DNA from: Microbacterium elymi
Lineage (GTDB): Bacteria > Actinomycetota > Actinomycetes > Actinomycetales > Microbacteriaceae
Length of the DNA stretch: 64,000 bases
Reading direction: 5' to 3'
NCBI RefSeq assembly: GCF_021582895.2
Contig: NZ_CP091139.2
Coordinates: forward strand, 1,364,001-1,428,000
The translations under genes were made by a program, and so were the position numbers. Below are positions 17,719-27,421 of this stretch, in pieces; position 1 is the first letter of the stretch, and each line of letters begins with the position of its first letter. The notes under the pieces are model-generated. The model did no database searches and was not told the origin of the DNA. It saw only the letters and a list, made by a program, of their open reading frames with translations.

Positions 17719-19539
17719 ATGTCGCTGGAAGGCAAAGTCGCCATCGTCACCGGTTCGGGCCGGGGGCTCGGACTCGCATATGCCCAGGAGCTGGCCCGGC
17801 AGGGAGCATCCGTCGTGATCAACGACGTCGACGCGCAGACCGCCGCCGACGCGGTCGCCTCGATCGAGGCCGACGGCGGCAAGGCCGTCAGCGTGGTCGC
17901 GCCGGTCGGGTCCACCGCGACCGCGCAGCAGCTGGTGCAGACGGTCGTCGACACCTTCGGACGCCTCGACATCCTCGTCACCAATGCCGGCGTGCTGCGC
18001 GACACGGTGCTCTGGAAGATGAGCGACGACGACTTCGACACCGTGATCGGCGTGCACCTCCGCGGCACCTTCACCTGCGTCCGCGAGGCCGCCACCTACA
18101 TGCGCGCGAACGAGATCGCCGGCCGGATCATCTGCATCGGCTCGCCCACCGGCCAGCGCGGCAACTTCGGCCAGACCAACTACGCGGCCGCCAAGGCCGG
18201 CATCGTCGGCATGGTGCGCACCTGGGCGCTCGAGCTGCGCAAGGCCGGGATCACCGCGAACGCCGTGATCCCGGTGGCCGCCACCGCGATGACTGCGACC
18301 GTCCCCTACTTCGCCGCCGCCATGGAGGCCGACGCGCAGGGCGAGGCCATGCCGCCGTTCTTCCGGCACGACCTCGGGTTCGGCACCGCCGACGACGTCG
18401 CCGGGCTCATCGCCTACCTGGCATCGGATGCCGCCGCCGGCGTCACCGGTCAGGCCATCGGCATCGGCGGCGACCGCCTGCAGGTCTGGTCGCACCCCGA
18501 GCCGGTCGTGACCGCATACCACGACGGCGGCTGGAGCTACGACGCGCTGCAGGCCGACTTCGCCGGCCTGTACCAGGCCCAGGACGTCGGCGAGAAGTTC
18601 CCGCCGCTGCCCGACGAGCTTGAAGCGCTGACCGCCCGTCCGGAAGAGGCATCCATGACCCGCTACGAATCGGCGATCGACGTCGACGCGCTCGACGCGA
18701 TCGACGTGCACGTGCACATCGAAGACGACGGCCACGGCGGCAACTCGCTGCCCGCCGACCTGTCGGCCGCCGCCGACAAGTACTTCAGCGCCGGCGGCCC
18801 CGCCCGCGACCTCGACGCGGTCGCCGCGTACTATCGCGAGCGCCGGACGGCGGCGGTCGTGTTCACCGTCGACGCCGAGACGCAGCTGCACCACGCCCCG
18901 ATCTCAAGCGCCGACATCGCCGCGGGCGCCGCGCGCCACAACGACATCCTCATCCCGTTCGGCTCGGTCGACCCGCACCGGGACGACGCGCGGGACCGCA
19001 TCCGCCGGCTCGTCGACGAGAGCGGGGTGCGCGGCTTCAAGTTCCACCCGACCGTGCAGGGCTTCGACCCGAGCGACGACCGGTGGTTCCCGCTGTACGA
19101 CGCGATCCAGGATGCCGGCGTCCCCGCCCTGTTCCACACCGGGCAGACCGGGATCGGCGCGGGCCTGCCGGGCTGCTACGGGTTCCGGCTCGGCTACTCG
19201 AACCCGATGCTGCTGGATGCCGTGGCCGCGGCGTTCCCGCGGCTGCAGATCATCATGGCCCACCCGTCGGTGCCGTGGCAGGACGAGGCGCTGTCGGTGG
19301 CCACGCACAAGCACAACACCTGGATCGATCTGTCCGGCTGGAGCCCGAAGTACTTCCCCGCCGAGCTGGTGCGGTACGCCAACTCGCTCATCAAGGACCG
19401 GGTGCTGTTCGGCTCGGACTTCCCGCTGATCACCCCGGACCGCTGGCGGCGGGACGCCGAGCAGGCGGCGTTCAAACCCGAAGTGCTGCCCGGCATCATG
19501 AAGGACAATGCCGTGCGACTGCTCGGCCTGGGCGCCTGA
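17719..19539 (+). CDS. couM: Short-chain dehydrogenase reading on into an amidohydrolase (CouM-CouO type)
   Basis: Residues 1-305 are a short-chain dehydrogenase: cofactor motif TGSGRGLGLA at 11-20, NAGVL near 92 and active-site NYAAAKAG near 153. It would oxidise the beta-hydroxyacyl-CoA formed from a hydroxycinnamoyl-CoA. As written, the frame continues without a stop into an amidohydrolase (from residue 313), giving 606 aa. The join is doubtful: at 18618-18634 the sequence GAGCTTGAAGCGCTGACC would become Glu-Leu-Lys-Arg-stop if the extra T typical of this assembly were removed, and a ribosome site (GGAAGAGG) precedes the ATG at 18656. So this is either a true fusion or two genes joined by a read error. 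Confidence 0.8.
   Translation: MSLEGKVAIVTGSGRGLGLAYAQELARQGASVVINDVDAQTAADAVASIEADGGKAVSVVAPVGSTATAQQLVQTVVDTFGRLDILVTNAGVLRDTVLWKMSDDDFDTVIGVHLRGTFTCVREAATYMRANEIAGRIICIGSPTGQRGNFGQTNYAAAKAGIVGMVRTWALELRKAGITANAVIPVAATAMTATVPYFAAAMEADAQGEAMPPFFRHDLGFGTADDVAGLIAYLASDAAAGVTGQAIGIGGDRLQVWSHPEPVVTAYHDGGWSYDALQADFAGLYQAQDVGEKFPPLPDELEALTARPEEASMTRYESAIDVDALDAIDVHVHIEDDGHGGNSLPADLSAAADKYFSAGGPARDLDAVAAYYRERRTAAVVFTVDAETQLHHAPISSADIAAGAARHNDILIPFGSVDPHRDDARDRIRRLVDESGVRGFKFHPTVQGFDPSDDRWFPLYDAIQDAGVPALFHTGQTGIGAGLPGCYGFRLGYSNPMLLDAVAAAFPRLQIIMAHPSVPWQDEALSVATHKHNTWIDLSGWSPKYFPAELVRYANSLIKDRVLFGSDFPLITPDRWRRDAEQAAFKPEVLPGIMKDNAVRLLGLGA
18656..19539 (+). CDS. couO: Amidohydrolase, ACMSD family (CouO-like)
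   Basis: This 294-residue part is a metal-dependent amidohydrolase: HVHIE (HxH metal site) near its residue 18, LFHTGQTG, IIMAHPSVPW and GSDFPLITPDR near the end, as in the ACMSD/4-oxalomesaconate-hydratase superfamily. In hydroxycinnamate catabolism the CouO protein is the hydrolase that cleaves the beta-keto intermediate to release 4-hydroxybenzoate. The ATG at 18656 has a good ribosome site. See the preceding entry for the possible fusion. Confidence 0.75.
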
Positions 19540-19552
19540 CCGGCTCGTCCGC

Positions 19553-19592
19553 ATCCATCCGACCGCGTCCATCCGACCCGCGTCCATCCGAC
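19553..19592. repeat. Tandem repeat of CGCGTCCATCCGAC
   Basis: Three near-identical 14-15-bp units fill the gap between the amidohydrolase and MaoC genes, just before the AAGGAG ribosome site. Confidence 0.7.
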
Positions 19593-19604
19593 ACAAGGAG
19601 AGAA

Positions 19605-20057
19605 ATGACCACCACCGTCCCCTACGCCGAACTGCCGGGCCTCGTCGGCCGCGACCTGGGCTACACCGAGTGGCGCGAGGTCACCCAGGACCAGGTGAAC
19701 ACGTTCGCCGACGCCACCGATGACCACCAGTGGATCCACGTCGACCCCGAGCGCGCCAAGACCGGCCCGTTCGGCGGCGCCGTCGCCCACGGGTTCCTCA
19801 CCCTGTCGCTGACCATCCCGATGTGGACCGAGCTGCTGGACGTCGAGGGCGTGACCACGAAGGTCAACTACGGCCTCGACAAGGTGCGGTTCGTCTCGCC
19901 GGTGATGGTGGGCGCCCGCATCCGGATGAAGGCCGTCATCGCCGATGTGACCGAGGTCGCCGGCGGCTACCAGATCGCCGTCGACCAGACCGTCGAGATC
20001 GAGGGCGGCAGCAAGCCCGCGGTCGTGGCCCGAGGGCTCAGCCGGTTCTACGCCTGA
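19605..20057 (+). CDS. couN: MaoC-type enoyl-CoA hydratase (CouN-like)
   Basis: A 150-residue single hot-dog hydratase. The (R)-hydratase motif ATDDHQWIHVDPERA, with the catalytic Asp and His, lies near residues 36-50, followed by GPFGGAVAHGFLTLSL. It would add water to the hydroxycinnamoyl-CoA double bond, making the substrate of the neighbouring dehydrogenase. Ribosome site AAGGAGAG lies 6 bp before the ATG. Gene order (dehydrogenase, hydrolase, hydratase, CoA ligase) supports a hydroxycinnamate side-chain pathway rather than fatty-acid metabolism. Confidence 0.85.
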   Translation: MTTTVPYAELPGLVGRDLGYTEWREVTQDQVNTFADATDDHQWIHVDPERAKTGPFGGAVAHGFLTLSLTIPMWTELLDVEGVTTKVNYGLDKVRFVSPVMVGARIRMKAVIADVTEVAGGYQIAVDQTVEIEGGSKPAVVARGLSRFYA

Positions 20058-20065
20058 CGCTGCGT

Positions 20066-20090
20066 GCGGCGGAGAACAGTGCTCCGCCGC
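20066..20090. terminator. Hairpin after the hydratase gene
   Basis: Nine-base perfect arms (GCGGCGGAG at 20066-20074, complement at 20082-20090), 7-base loop and no T-run. Probably partial termination or RNA processing ahead of the binding-protein gene. Confidence 0.45.
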
Positions 20091-20191
20091 AGGCCGCAGG
20101 AACACCACAACTGAACACCGGCCCGGCAACGGGCATCCCGTACCCGAACACCCGAATCGCAATCACACGCAGTAACAAAGGAGTCGCTGAC

Positions 20192-21179
20192 ATGAAGAAG
20201 ACCCGCTTCGCCGCCCTCGCGGTGGCCGCCGCCACCGCACTCGCCCTCACCGCCTGCTCGTCCGGATCGCTCAGCGGCGGAGACAAGAGCGGAGCCCCCT
20301 CCGCAGGCGGCGACCTCACTCCGGTCACCGTCGGGCTGCTGAAGATCGCACCGTCCGCCGCCGTGCAGATGGGCATCGACGACGGCATCTTCGCCAAGCA
20401 CGGGCTGGACGTGAAGGTTCAGCTCGGCCAGGGCGGTGCGGCCCTCCTGCCGGCCGTGTCGAGCCAGTCGATCCAGTTCGCCGTCGGCAACCCGCTGTCG
20501 GTGCTGGTCGCCTCCAGCCAGGGCCTGGACATGAACATCATCGCCGGGTACTCGAGCATCGAGGTGCCCGAGGACAAGGCGCCGTCCGGCGTCGTCGTGA
20601 AGAAGTCGTCCGGGATCGACTCGTGGAAGGATCTCGCCGGCAAGACGGTCGCGGTCAACGCGCTGAACACCCAGGGCGACCTGACCACGATGGCCTCGGT
20701 CGAGGCGGACGGCGGCGATCCCAAGGCGGTGAAGTTCACCGAGATCGCGTTCCCCGACCAGCTGGCGCAAGCTGGAGCAGGGGCACATCGACGCCGCGTG
20801 GGTCCCCGAGCCGTTCCTGTCCGCCGCCCTCGCCGAGGACGGCATGACGTTCCTGGGCGACCCGATGCGGACGATCCCCAACCTCTACACGATGGTCACG
20901 TTCACGTCCGGCGCGTACGCTGATGCCCACCCCGAGGTGGTGAAGGCGTTCCGGGACGCGATCACCGAGAGCACGAAGGCCGCGATGGACGACACCGCGC
21001 ACTACGACGAGGCGATCGTCGCCTTCACCGGCATGCCGGCGGATGTCGTGAAGGGCATCCACCTGGAGCACCTGACCGGCACGCTCGACCGCTCGGTCAT
21101 CGAGAACCTCAGCACGATGGCGCAGAAGTACAGCTTCGTCAAGCAGGCGCCCGACCTCGACAAGGTCATCGTCGACTGA
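20192..21179 (+). CDS. NMT1/SsuA-type substrate-binding lipoprotein
   Basis: A 328-residue binding protein of the taurine/nitrate/thiamine-precursor family. Lipoprotein signal with lipobox LALTA-C near residue 22. Family segments: VTVGLLKIAPSAAVQMGIDDGIF, LLPAVSSQSIQFAVGN and LAGKTVAVNALNTQGD. One extra A near 20769 (GGCGCAAGCTG) splits LAQLEQGHIDAAW. Ribosome site AAAGGAG. With two permeases and an ATPase downstream it forms a full importer inside the cou-type cluster, presumably for hydroxycinnamates. Confidence 0.9.
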
Positions 21180-21184
21180 CCCCC

Positions 21185-21216
21185 GTCCGGCGCCGCCCAC
21201 CCCGGCGGCGCCGGAC
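21185..21216. terminator. Strong hairpin between binding-protein gene and CoA ligase gene
   Basis: Thirteen-base perfect GC arms (GTCCGGCGCCGCC at 21185-21197 and complement at 21204-21216) with a 6-base loop. No T-run. It would raise the relative level of the binding-protein message. Confidence 0.55.
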
Positions 21217-21251
21217 ATCCACCCTCTTCATTCACCGTCGAAGGAGAAGCC

Positions 21252-22803
21252 ATGCAGAACCAGGGGATCGGCACCTGGGTGGCGCGGCGTGCCCAGCGCA
21301 TGCGCGAAGACGTCGCGATCGCGTTCCGCGACCAGCGCCTCGGCTACGACGAACTCGACGAGCGCATCACCCGGCTCGCGAACGCGCTGAGCGAGCGCGG
21401 GGTGCAGCGCGGCGACCGCGTCGCGTACCTCGGCAACAACCACCCGTCCTTCCTCGAGGCGCTGTTCGCCACCGCGGCGCTCGGCGCGATCTTCGTGCCG
21501 CTGAACACGCGCCTGGCCCCGCCCGAGATCGAATTCGCCGTCGACAACTCGGGGGCATCCACCCTCATCTTCCACGCCGACCTGCACGAGCTCGCGCGCG
21601 CCGGCACGTGGTCCACGGGCGCCCGCCGTCGCATCCAGGTTGGCGGGATGCCGCTGCCCGGCGTCGAGGACTACGAGACCCTCGTGGCATCCGGATCCAC
21701 CGACCGCCTCGACCTGACGGTCACGCTCGACGACCCCGCGATGATCCTCTACACGTCGGGCACCACCGGGTACCCGAAGGGCGCCGTGCTCACCCACGGC
21801 AACCTCACCTGGAACTGCTTCAACGCGCTCGTGGACTACGGCATCAGCGCGGACGAACGCGTGCTGCTGATCTCGCCGATGTTCCACGTGGCATCCCTCA
21901 GCATGGGGGCGCTGCCAGTCCTGCCTGCAGGGCGGCACCGTCATCCTGCACGAGAAGTTCGAGCCCGGTGCCGTGCTGCACACCGTCCAGGACGAGCAGA
22001 TCACGATGCTCTCGGGCGTGCCCACCACCTTCCAGCTCGCTGCAGGAGCACCCCGACTTCGCGACCACCGACATCTCCAGCCTGCGCCACCTCACGTGCG
22101 GCGGGTCGACGATGCCGCAAGCGGATGCTGGAGGCCTACGAAGAGCGCGGGCTGCACTTCTCCTGCGGCTACGGCATGACCGAGACCTCTCCCGGGGCGA
22201 CCGCGATGCCGCCGCGGATGAGCACGGCCAAGATGGGGTCGTCGGGTCTGAAGCACTTCTTCACCGACGTGAAGATCGTGGACGAGCAGGGCCGCACGCT
22301 GCCGCCCGGCGAGGTCGGCGAGATCTGGGTGCGCGGCCCGAACGTCATCTCCGAGTACTGGAACCGGCCCGACGCCACCGCCGAGGCGATCGTGGACGGC
22401 TGGTTCCGCTCCGGCGACCTCGGCTCGTTCGACGAGGACGGCTACATCTACATCTCCGACCGCCTGAAGGACATGATCATCTCGGGCGGCGAGAACATCT
22501 ACTCCGCCGAGGTCGAAGGCGTGATCATGCAGATCCCGGAGATCACCGGGGTCGCGCTGATCGGCGTGCCGGATGAGAAGTGGGGCGAGGTCCCGATGGC
22601 GGTCGCCACCCGGGACGACGCCGCGCACCTCACCGCCGACGATGTCCTCGGACACCTGCAGGGCGACTTGCCAAGTACAAGATCCCCCGGGCCGTCGTAT
22701 TCGTCGACGAGCTGCCCGCACCGCCAGCGGCAAGATCCGCAAGGCCGACCTGCGCCGGGCGTACCCCACCCTGCCCGACGCGTCCGAAGCGAGGACCCCA
22801 TGA
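21252..22803 (+). CDS. couL: Acyl-CoA synthetase, hydroxycinnamate type
   Basis: An AMP-forming ANL ligase that should activate a hydroxycinnamate to its CoA thioester. P-loop TSGTTGYPKG near residue 172, CGYGMTETSPG near 305, GWFRSGDLG near 380 and the catalytic Lys segment PRTASGKIRK near 497. Corrected length is 516 aa. Five indels break it: extra bases near 21914, 22046 and 22119, lost bases near 22672 and 22714. The stop overlaps the next permease start (ATGA). Its place in the cluster with hydratase, dehydrogenase and hydrolase supports the CouL assignment over a fatty-acid ligase. Confidence 0.87.
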
Positions 22804-23649
22804 CGGCCGCCGCGCCCGACGAGACCATCACCCGCACGGTCGCCGTCGCCCAGGCGCGATCCCGGCGACGCCGGATGCGCCCGAAGCAGACGCTGCTGGG
22901 CCTGGCCGGCATCCTGGCCTTCCTCGCGATCTGGGAGATCGCCGCCCGCAGCGGACTGGTCAACGGCAAATACCTGCCGCCGCCGACCGAGGTCATCCCC
23001 CAGCTCGTGCAGATCGCCGCCCTGGCCGACTTCTGGGTCGCCGTCGGCGACACCATGCTGGCCTGGGCACTCGGCCTTCTCATCGCCGTCGTGCTGGCCT
23101 GCGTGCTCGGCGTGGTCATCGGGCTTTCGCCGTTCCTGCGGCGCGCCACCCATTCCACGGTCGAGTTCCTCCGCCCGATCCCGTCGGTGGCGCTCATCCC
23201 GCTCGCGGTGCTGCTGTTCGGCGTGCGGATCGAGTCGAGCCTGCTGCTGATCGTGTACGCCGCCTTCTGGCAGGTGTTCATCCAGGTGCTGTACGGGGTC
23301 GCCGACGTCGACCAGGTGGCGATGAGCACCGGCCGCAGGCTACGGGTTCTCGACCTGGCAGCGCATCAAGGACATCGTCTTCCCGACCACGCTGCCGTAC
23401 CTGATGACCGGGCTGCGGCTGGCGGCCGCGGTCGCGCTGATCCTGGCGATCACCGCCGAGCTGATCATCGGCACGCCAGGGCTGGGGCTCGAGATCCTCA
23501 GCGCCCAGAACGCGGGACTCTACTCCACGATGTACGCGCTGGTGCTGGCGACCGGGCTGCTGGGCGTCGTGATCAACTTCGGCGCCCGCGCGCTGGAGCG
23601 CCGGCTGCTGAGCTGGCATCACTCCGTGCGCGAGGAGGTGCCGGCATGA
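22800..23649 (+). CDS. SsuC/TauC-type ABC permease 1
   Basis: A 282-residue inner-membrane permease (BPD_transp_1) with about six helices and the ATPase-contact loop ATGRGYGFSTWQRIKDIVFPTTLP around residue 180 (one extra A near 23337 distorts it). It works with the permease and ATPase that follow. Its ATG overlaps the ligase stop by 4 bp and its stop overlaps the next ATG by 4 bp, so the four genes are translationally coupled. Confidence 0.88.
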
Positions 23650-24423
23650 AGAAGGTCCTCAGCGGCATCGCGTTCACCCTCGGACTGCCGATCATCCTCA
23701 TCCTCCTGTGGTGGCTGGCCACGGCCGTCTCGACGAACTTCTTCGTCCCCACGCCCGGTGAGCTGGTGACCACGTTCTTCCGGGTCTGGTTCGGCCCGGC
23801 GTTCTGGGAGGACGTGCTGCCGAGCCTGGGCCGATTCTCACTGGGCGTGATCGCGGCGATCGTGGTCGGCATCCTGCTGGGCATCCTGATCGGCCTGAAC
23901 CGCACGCTGCGCTCGATCACCGAGCCGGTGTTCGAGTTCTTCCGTGCCCTGCCGGCGCCCGCGCTGATCCCCGCGCTGCTCCTGCTGTTCGGGCCCACCG
24001 ATGCCGAGAAGATCTTCCTCATCGCGCTGGCCAGCGTCTGGCCGGTGCTGCTGAACACGATCGAGGGCGTGCGGGCCGCCGACCCGGTGCAGAACGAGAC
24101 CAGCCGTTCCTACGGCATCCACGGATTCAATCGGGTGCGCTACCAGATCCTTCCGTCGGCGGCCCCGCAGATCCTCGCCGGCGTGCGGCAGGCCCTGCCC
24201 ATCGGCCTGATCCTCATGGTCATCTCCGAGATGTTCGCGACGACATCCGGCCTCGGCTTCTCGATCATCCAGTTCCAGCGACGGTTCGCGATCCCCGAGA
24301 TGTGGTCGGGCATCCTCGTGCTGGGACTGATCGGCTACGCCGTCGCGATCATCTTCCGCGTCGTCGAACGTCGCCTCCTGCGCTGGTACCACGGACTGAA
24401 GGACATTGAGAATGCCTGCCTGA
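23646..24423 (+). CDS. SsuC/TauC-type ABC permease 2
   Basis: A 258-residue permease paralogous to the previous one, with the same PSLGRFSLGVIAAIVVGILLG-type helices and the contact loop RSYGIHGFNRVRYQILPSAAPQ (residues ~150-175). Two different permeases suggest a heterodimeric channel, less usual in this family, where one permease normally forms a homodimer. An extra C near 24418 hides the stop; with it removed the protein ends ENAC-stop and overlaps the ATPase ATG at 24412. Confidence 0.85.
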
Positions 24424-25267
24424 CACCCCCTCGACACCATCGCCGGCGGACGGACGCTGCCGGCCGAAGACACCCTGCTCTCGGTGCGCGGCCTGAAGAA
24501 GGTCTATCGCACCGACGGCGGCGACATCGAGGCCGTCCGCGACCTCACCTTCGACCTGGGCAAGAACGAGCTGACGTGCCTTGTCGGTCCGTCGGGTTCG
24601 GGCAAGACCACGCTGCTCAAGTGCATCGCGGGGCTGCTGGCCCCCACCGAGGGCGAGGTCGTCCTCGGCGGCCAGAAGATCACGGCCCCGCCGAAGAACA
24701 TGGCCGTCGTCTTCCAGGAGTACGGCCGGTCGCTGTTCCCCTGGCTGCGGGTGGCCGAGAACGTGGAGCTGCCGCTGCGCAACGCCGGGATGCCGAAGGC
24801 CCAGCGCGCGGACCTGGTGGCCGAGGCGCTGGAGAACGTGGGGCTGGCGCACGTCCCCCGCTCCTACCCGTGGCAGCTGTCCGGCGGCATGCAGCAGCGC
24901 GTGGCGATCGCACGCGCGATCGCCTACCAGCCCGAGGTGCTGCTGATGGACGAGCCGTTCGCGGCCGTCGATGCGCAGACCCGCGCCGACCTGGAGGACC
25001 TCGTCCGCCGCGTGCGCAAGACGCTGGGCATCTCCATCCTGTTCGTCACGCACGACATCGACGAGTCGGTGTACCTCGGCGAGCGCGTGGTCATGCTGTC
25101 GAGCTCGCCGACGGTGGTGCAGGCAGGACCTCGTCGTGGACCTCGGCCCGGAGCGCGACCAGCTCGAGACCCGCTCGCTGCCCCGGTTCACCGAGCTGCG
25201 GCACTTCGTGTACGAGCAGATCCAGCTGGCCAAGAGGGGGGCCGGCACCCACGCGGCCGCCTCATGA
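24412..25267 (+). CDS. SsuB/TauB-type ABC ATPase
   Basis: A 284-residue ATPase: Walker A GPSGSGKTT near residue 62, Q-loop VVFQEYGRSLFPW, signature LSGGMQQRVAIARAI and Walker B LLMDEPFAAVD. As read, the ATG at 24412 is followed by a stop after three codons; an extra C near 24418 and a missing C in the C-run at 24425-24429 compensate each other, so the rest lies in the same frame. A third error (extra G near 25129, CAGGCAG for CAGCAG) breaks the C-terminus. The stop overlaps the next ATG by 4 bp. Confidence 0.87.
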
Positions 25268-26472
25268 CCGAGACCGCCGGGCGGCGGCTCGGCGTCCGGC
25301 TCACGGGCGCGCTCGGCTACCTCTCGATGGCGGGCTCGCTGTCGACCGATCTCTACCTTCCGGCGTTCCCCGACATCGCCGACGATCTCGGCGCGCCGGC
25401 GTCGGTGGTGCAGCTGACCCTGACGGCGTTCCTGATCGGCTCGGCGCTCGGCCAGCTGGCGATCGGATCGGTCTCGGACGTCTTCGGCCGCCGGCGCACG
25501 CTGATCGTCGCCCTCGCCGTGTTCACGGCCTGCTGCTTCCTGGCCGTCGCCAGCCCCGTGATCGGGATGCTGATCGTCGTTCGCGGCGTGCAGGGCTTCG
25601 CCGGCGCGGCCGGCTCGGTCCTGGCGCGTGCGGTGGTCGCCGACCTCAGCGCCCCCAAAGAGGCGGTGCGCGCGTTCAGCCGACTGTGGATCATGACCGC
25701 GCTGGGACCGGCCGTCGCCAGCCCCCTGGGCGCGCTGCTCACCCAGCTCGGCGGCTGGCGGACAGCGCTGCTGGGCCTGGCGGTGCTGGCGACCGGGATG
25801 CTGCTGACGGCGATCCTCGCGATCCCCGAGAGCCTTCCGCCCGAACGTCGCCACCCGGCCACGCCGCACGCGATCGGTCGCGCGATGGGCCGGCTGCTGC
25901 GCGACCGGCGGTTCGCCGGATGGGCGGTCGCGTTCGGGATCTCCTATGCCGGCCTGATGAGCTACATCGGGTCGTCGTCGTTCATCGTGCAGGACGTCCT
26001 CGGTGTCACCCCTCTCGGCTACGGCTTCACGTTCACCGCCACATCGGTCGCCGTGATGCTGGGCGCCTGGCTGAGCGGACGGCTCGCGCCACGGTGGACG
26101 CCGGCCGGGGCGCTGCGGTTCGGACAGCTGCTCGCACTCGGCGCGGCGGTCATCGCCGCGATACTGGCGCTGACGCACACGCTCACCCTCGTCGGCTACG
26201 TGCCGCTGGTCGTGGCGTTCTGCATCGGGTGCGGCACGATGATGTCGACCGCATCGGCGCTGGCCGTGGGCGCCGCCGGCGCCACCGCGGGCACCGGCTC
26301 GGCGCTGATCGGCTTCATCCAGTTCGTCCTGGGTGCGATCGCATCCCCCCTGGGCGGCATCGCGGGGACCGGCACCGCCCTGCCCGCCACCGTCCTCATG
26401 ACGCTCTGCCCGGTGATCGGCCTGGTCGCGGCATCCATCGCCGGTCGGGCGCCCGCGCGACCCGTGCGCTGA
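25264..26472 (+). CDS. MFS transporter, Bcr/CflA type
   Basis: A 402-residue 12-helix transporter. STDLYLPAFPDIADDLGA near residue 28 and SDVFGRRRTLI near 76 are typical of the Bcr/CflA multidrug-efflux branch. It is translationally coupled to the ABC importer genes, so it may export a toxic aromatic intermediate when uptake outpaces catabolism. Frame intact. Confidence 0.87.
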   Translation: MTETAGRRLGVRLTGALGYLSMAGSLSTDLYLPAFPDIADDLGAPASVVQLTLTAFLIGSALGQLAIGSVSDVFGRRRTLIVALAVFTACCFLAVASPVIGMLIVVRGVQGFAGAAGSVLARAVVADLSAPKEAVRAFSRLWIMTALGPAVASPLGALLTQLGGWRTALLGLAVLATGMLLTAILAIPESLPPERRHPATPHAIGRAMGRLLRDRRFAGWAVAFGISYAGLMSYIGSSSFIVQDVLGVTPLGYGFTFTATSVAVMLGAWLSGRLAPRWTPAGALRFGQLLALGAAVIAAILALTHTLTLVGYVPLVVAFCIGCGTMMSTASALAVGAAGATAGTGSALIGFIQFVLGAIASPLGGIAGTGTALPATVLMTLCPVIGLVAASIAGRAPARPVR

Positions 26473-26490
26473 CGCGCGCCACCGCCTCCG

Positions 26491-26496
26491 TAGGAT
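26491..26496 (+). promoter_or_regulatory. -10 box TAGGAT of a leaderless gene
   Basis: TAGGAT is 6 bp before the ATG at 26503 and no ribosome site is present, so the transcript probably starts at the start codon. Confidence 0.5.
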
Positions 26497-26502
26497 GCCC
26501 CC

Positions 26503-27321
26503 ATGGCCCGTTCCGTCCCCCTGCCCCCCGTCGCCGAGAGCGAGCCGCGCGCGCGCCCGCAGAACCTGATCCTCAACCTGCTGGGCATCTACTTCCCCGA
26601 CGCGGAAGGCTGGCTCTCGTCCCGGTCGATCGTGGACGTCCTGGCCGATGCCGGCCACGGCGAGCCGGCGACCCGGGCGACCCTGGCCCGGATGGTCCGG
26701 CGCGGGCTGGTCTTCCGACGCGTCGACGGACGCCGGACGCTGTTCGCGCTCACGCCGGAGGCGCGGGGCATCGTCGAGGACGGTCGCCGTCTGGTCTGGG
26801 AACGCGATCCGGTGAACCGCACCTGGGACGGCTCGTGGACCTCGCTCGCGTTCTCCATGCCGGAGTCGTTCCAGAGGCAGCGTCATGAGCTGCGCACCCG
26901 ACTCAGCCGGGCGGGATTCGGAGCGGTCCGTGCCGGGCTGTGGATATCGCCCCACGACGTGGATCTCGACCGGGTGCTGGACGGCCTCGACCTGGCCGAG
27001 CACATCATCGTGATGCGGGGGGTGCCGTCCCCTCCGACGACCCCCGAGGTCGTCGTGGCACAGGCCTTCGACCTCGACGCCGTCGCCATCCGATACGAGC
27101 GCTTCCTCGATCGCTGGGCAGACGTCGGGCGGGCCCATCCGGCGAGCAGCGAGATCCTCATGACGAATCACCTGCTGCGACGTGCTCGGCACGATCCGCG
27201 ACTGCCCGTCGAGTTCCTCCCCGAGAACTGGCCGGCCGAGACCGCTGCCCGCCTCTACCGCACGCGCTACGCGGAGTGGCACGAGCGGGCGCGGCAGGAC
27301 CTGCTCGCCGAACCGGTCTAG
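26503..27321 (+). CDS. PaaX-family transcriptional regulator
   Basis: A 272-residue protein with the PaaX layout: N-terminal winged helix (NLILNLLGIYFPDAEGWLSSRSIVDVL, then ATRATLARMVRRGLVFRRV around residues 50-70), central domain and C-terminal domain ending PVEFLPENWPAETAARLYRTRY. PaaX proteins repress aryl-CoA pathways and respond to aryl-CoA thioesters. It lies between the importer/MFS operon and an acyl-CoA dehydrogenase gene that it may control. Apparently leaderless. Confidence 0.87.
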   Translation: MARSVPLPPVAESEPRARPQNLILNLLGIYFPDAEGWLSSRSIVDVLADAGHGEPATRATLARMVRRGLVFRRVDGRRTLFALTPEARGIVEDGRRLVWERDPVNRTWDGSWTSLAFSMPESFQRQRHELRTRLSRAGFGAVRAGLWISPHDVDLDRVLDGLDLAEHIIVMRGVPSPPTTPEVVVAQAFDLDAVAIRYERFLDRWADVGRAHPASSEILMTNHLLRRARHDPRLPVEFLPENWPAETAARLYRTRYAEWHERARQDLLAEPV

Positions 27322-27340
27322 CTCCCCGCCGCCAGATCGT

Positions 27341-27421
27341 CTACACTTTTCATACAGATGCACACAGAGTGTCGAATGTTCCGGGAAGCGCCCACGGCGA
27401 GGACCGGCAGAAGGAGAGAGC
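27341..27421 (+). promoter_or_regulatory. AT-rich promoter region of the acyl-CoA dehydrogenase gene
   Basis: The 100-bp gap after the PaaX-type gene has TACACTTTTCATACAGATG (27344-27362), relatively AT-rich with -10-like CATACA/TACACT elements, and AGAAGGAGAG as ribosome site. A PaaX target here is a guess. Confidence 0.3.

Noticed and set aside
21252..26888. A very long continuous open frame spanning ligase, permeases, ATPase and MFS regions
   Set aside because: It only passes through parts of several genes in changing frames; domain content shows separate proteins with ATGA overlaps, joined by single-base errors.
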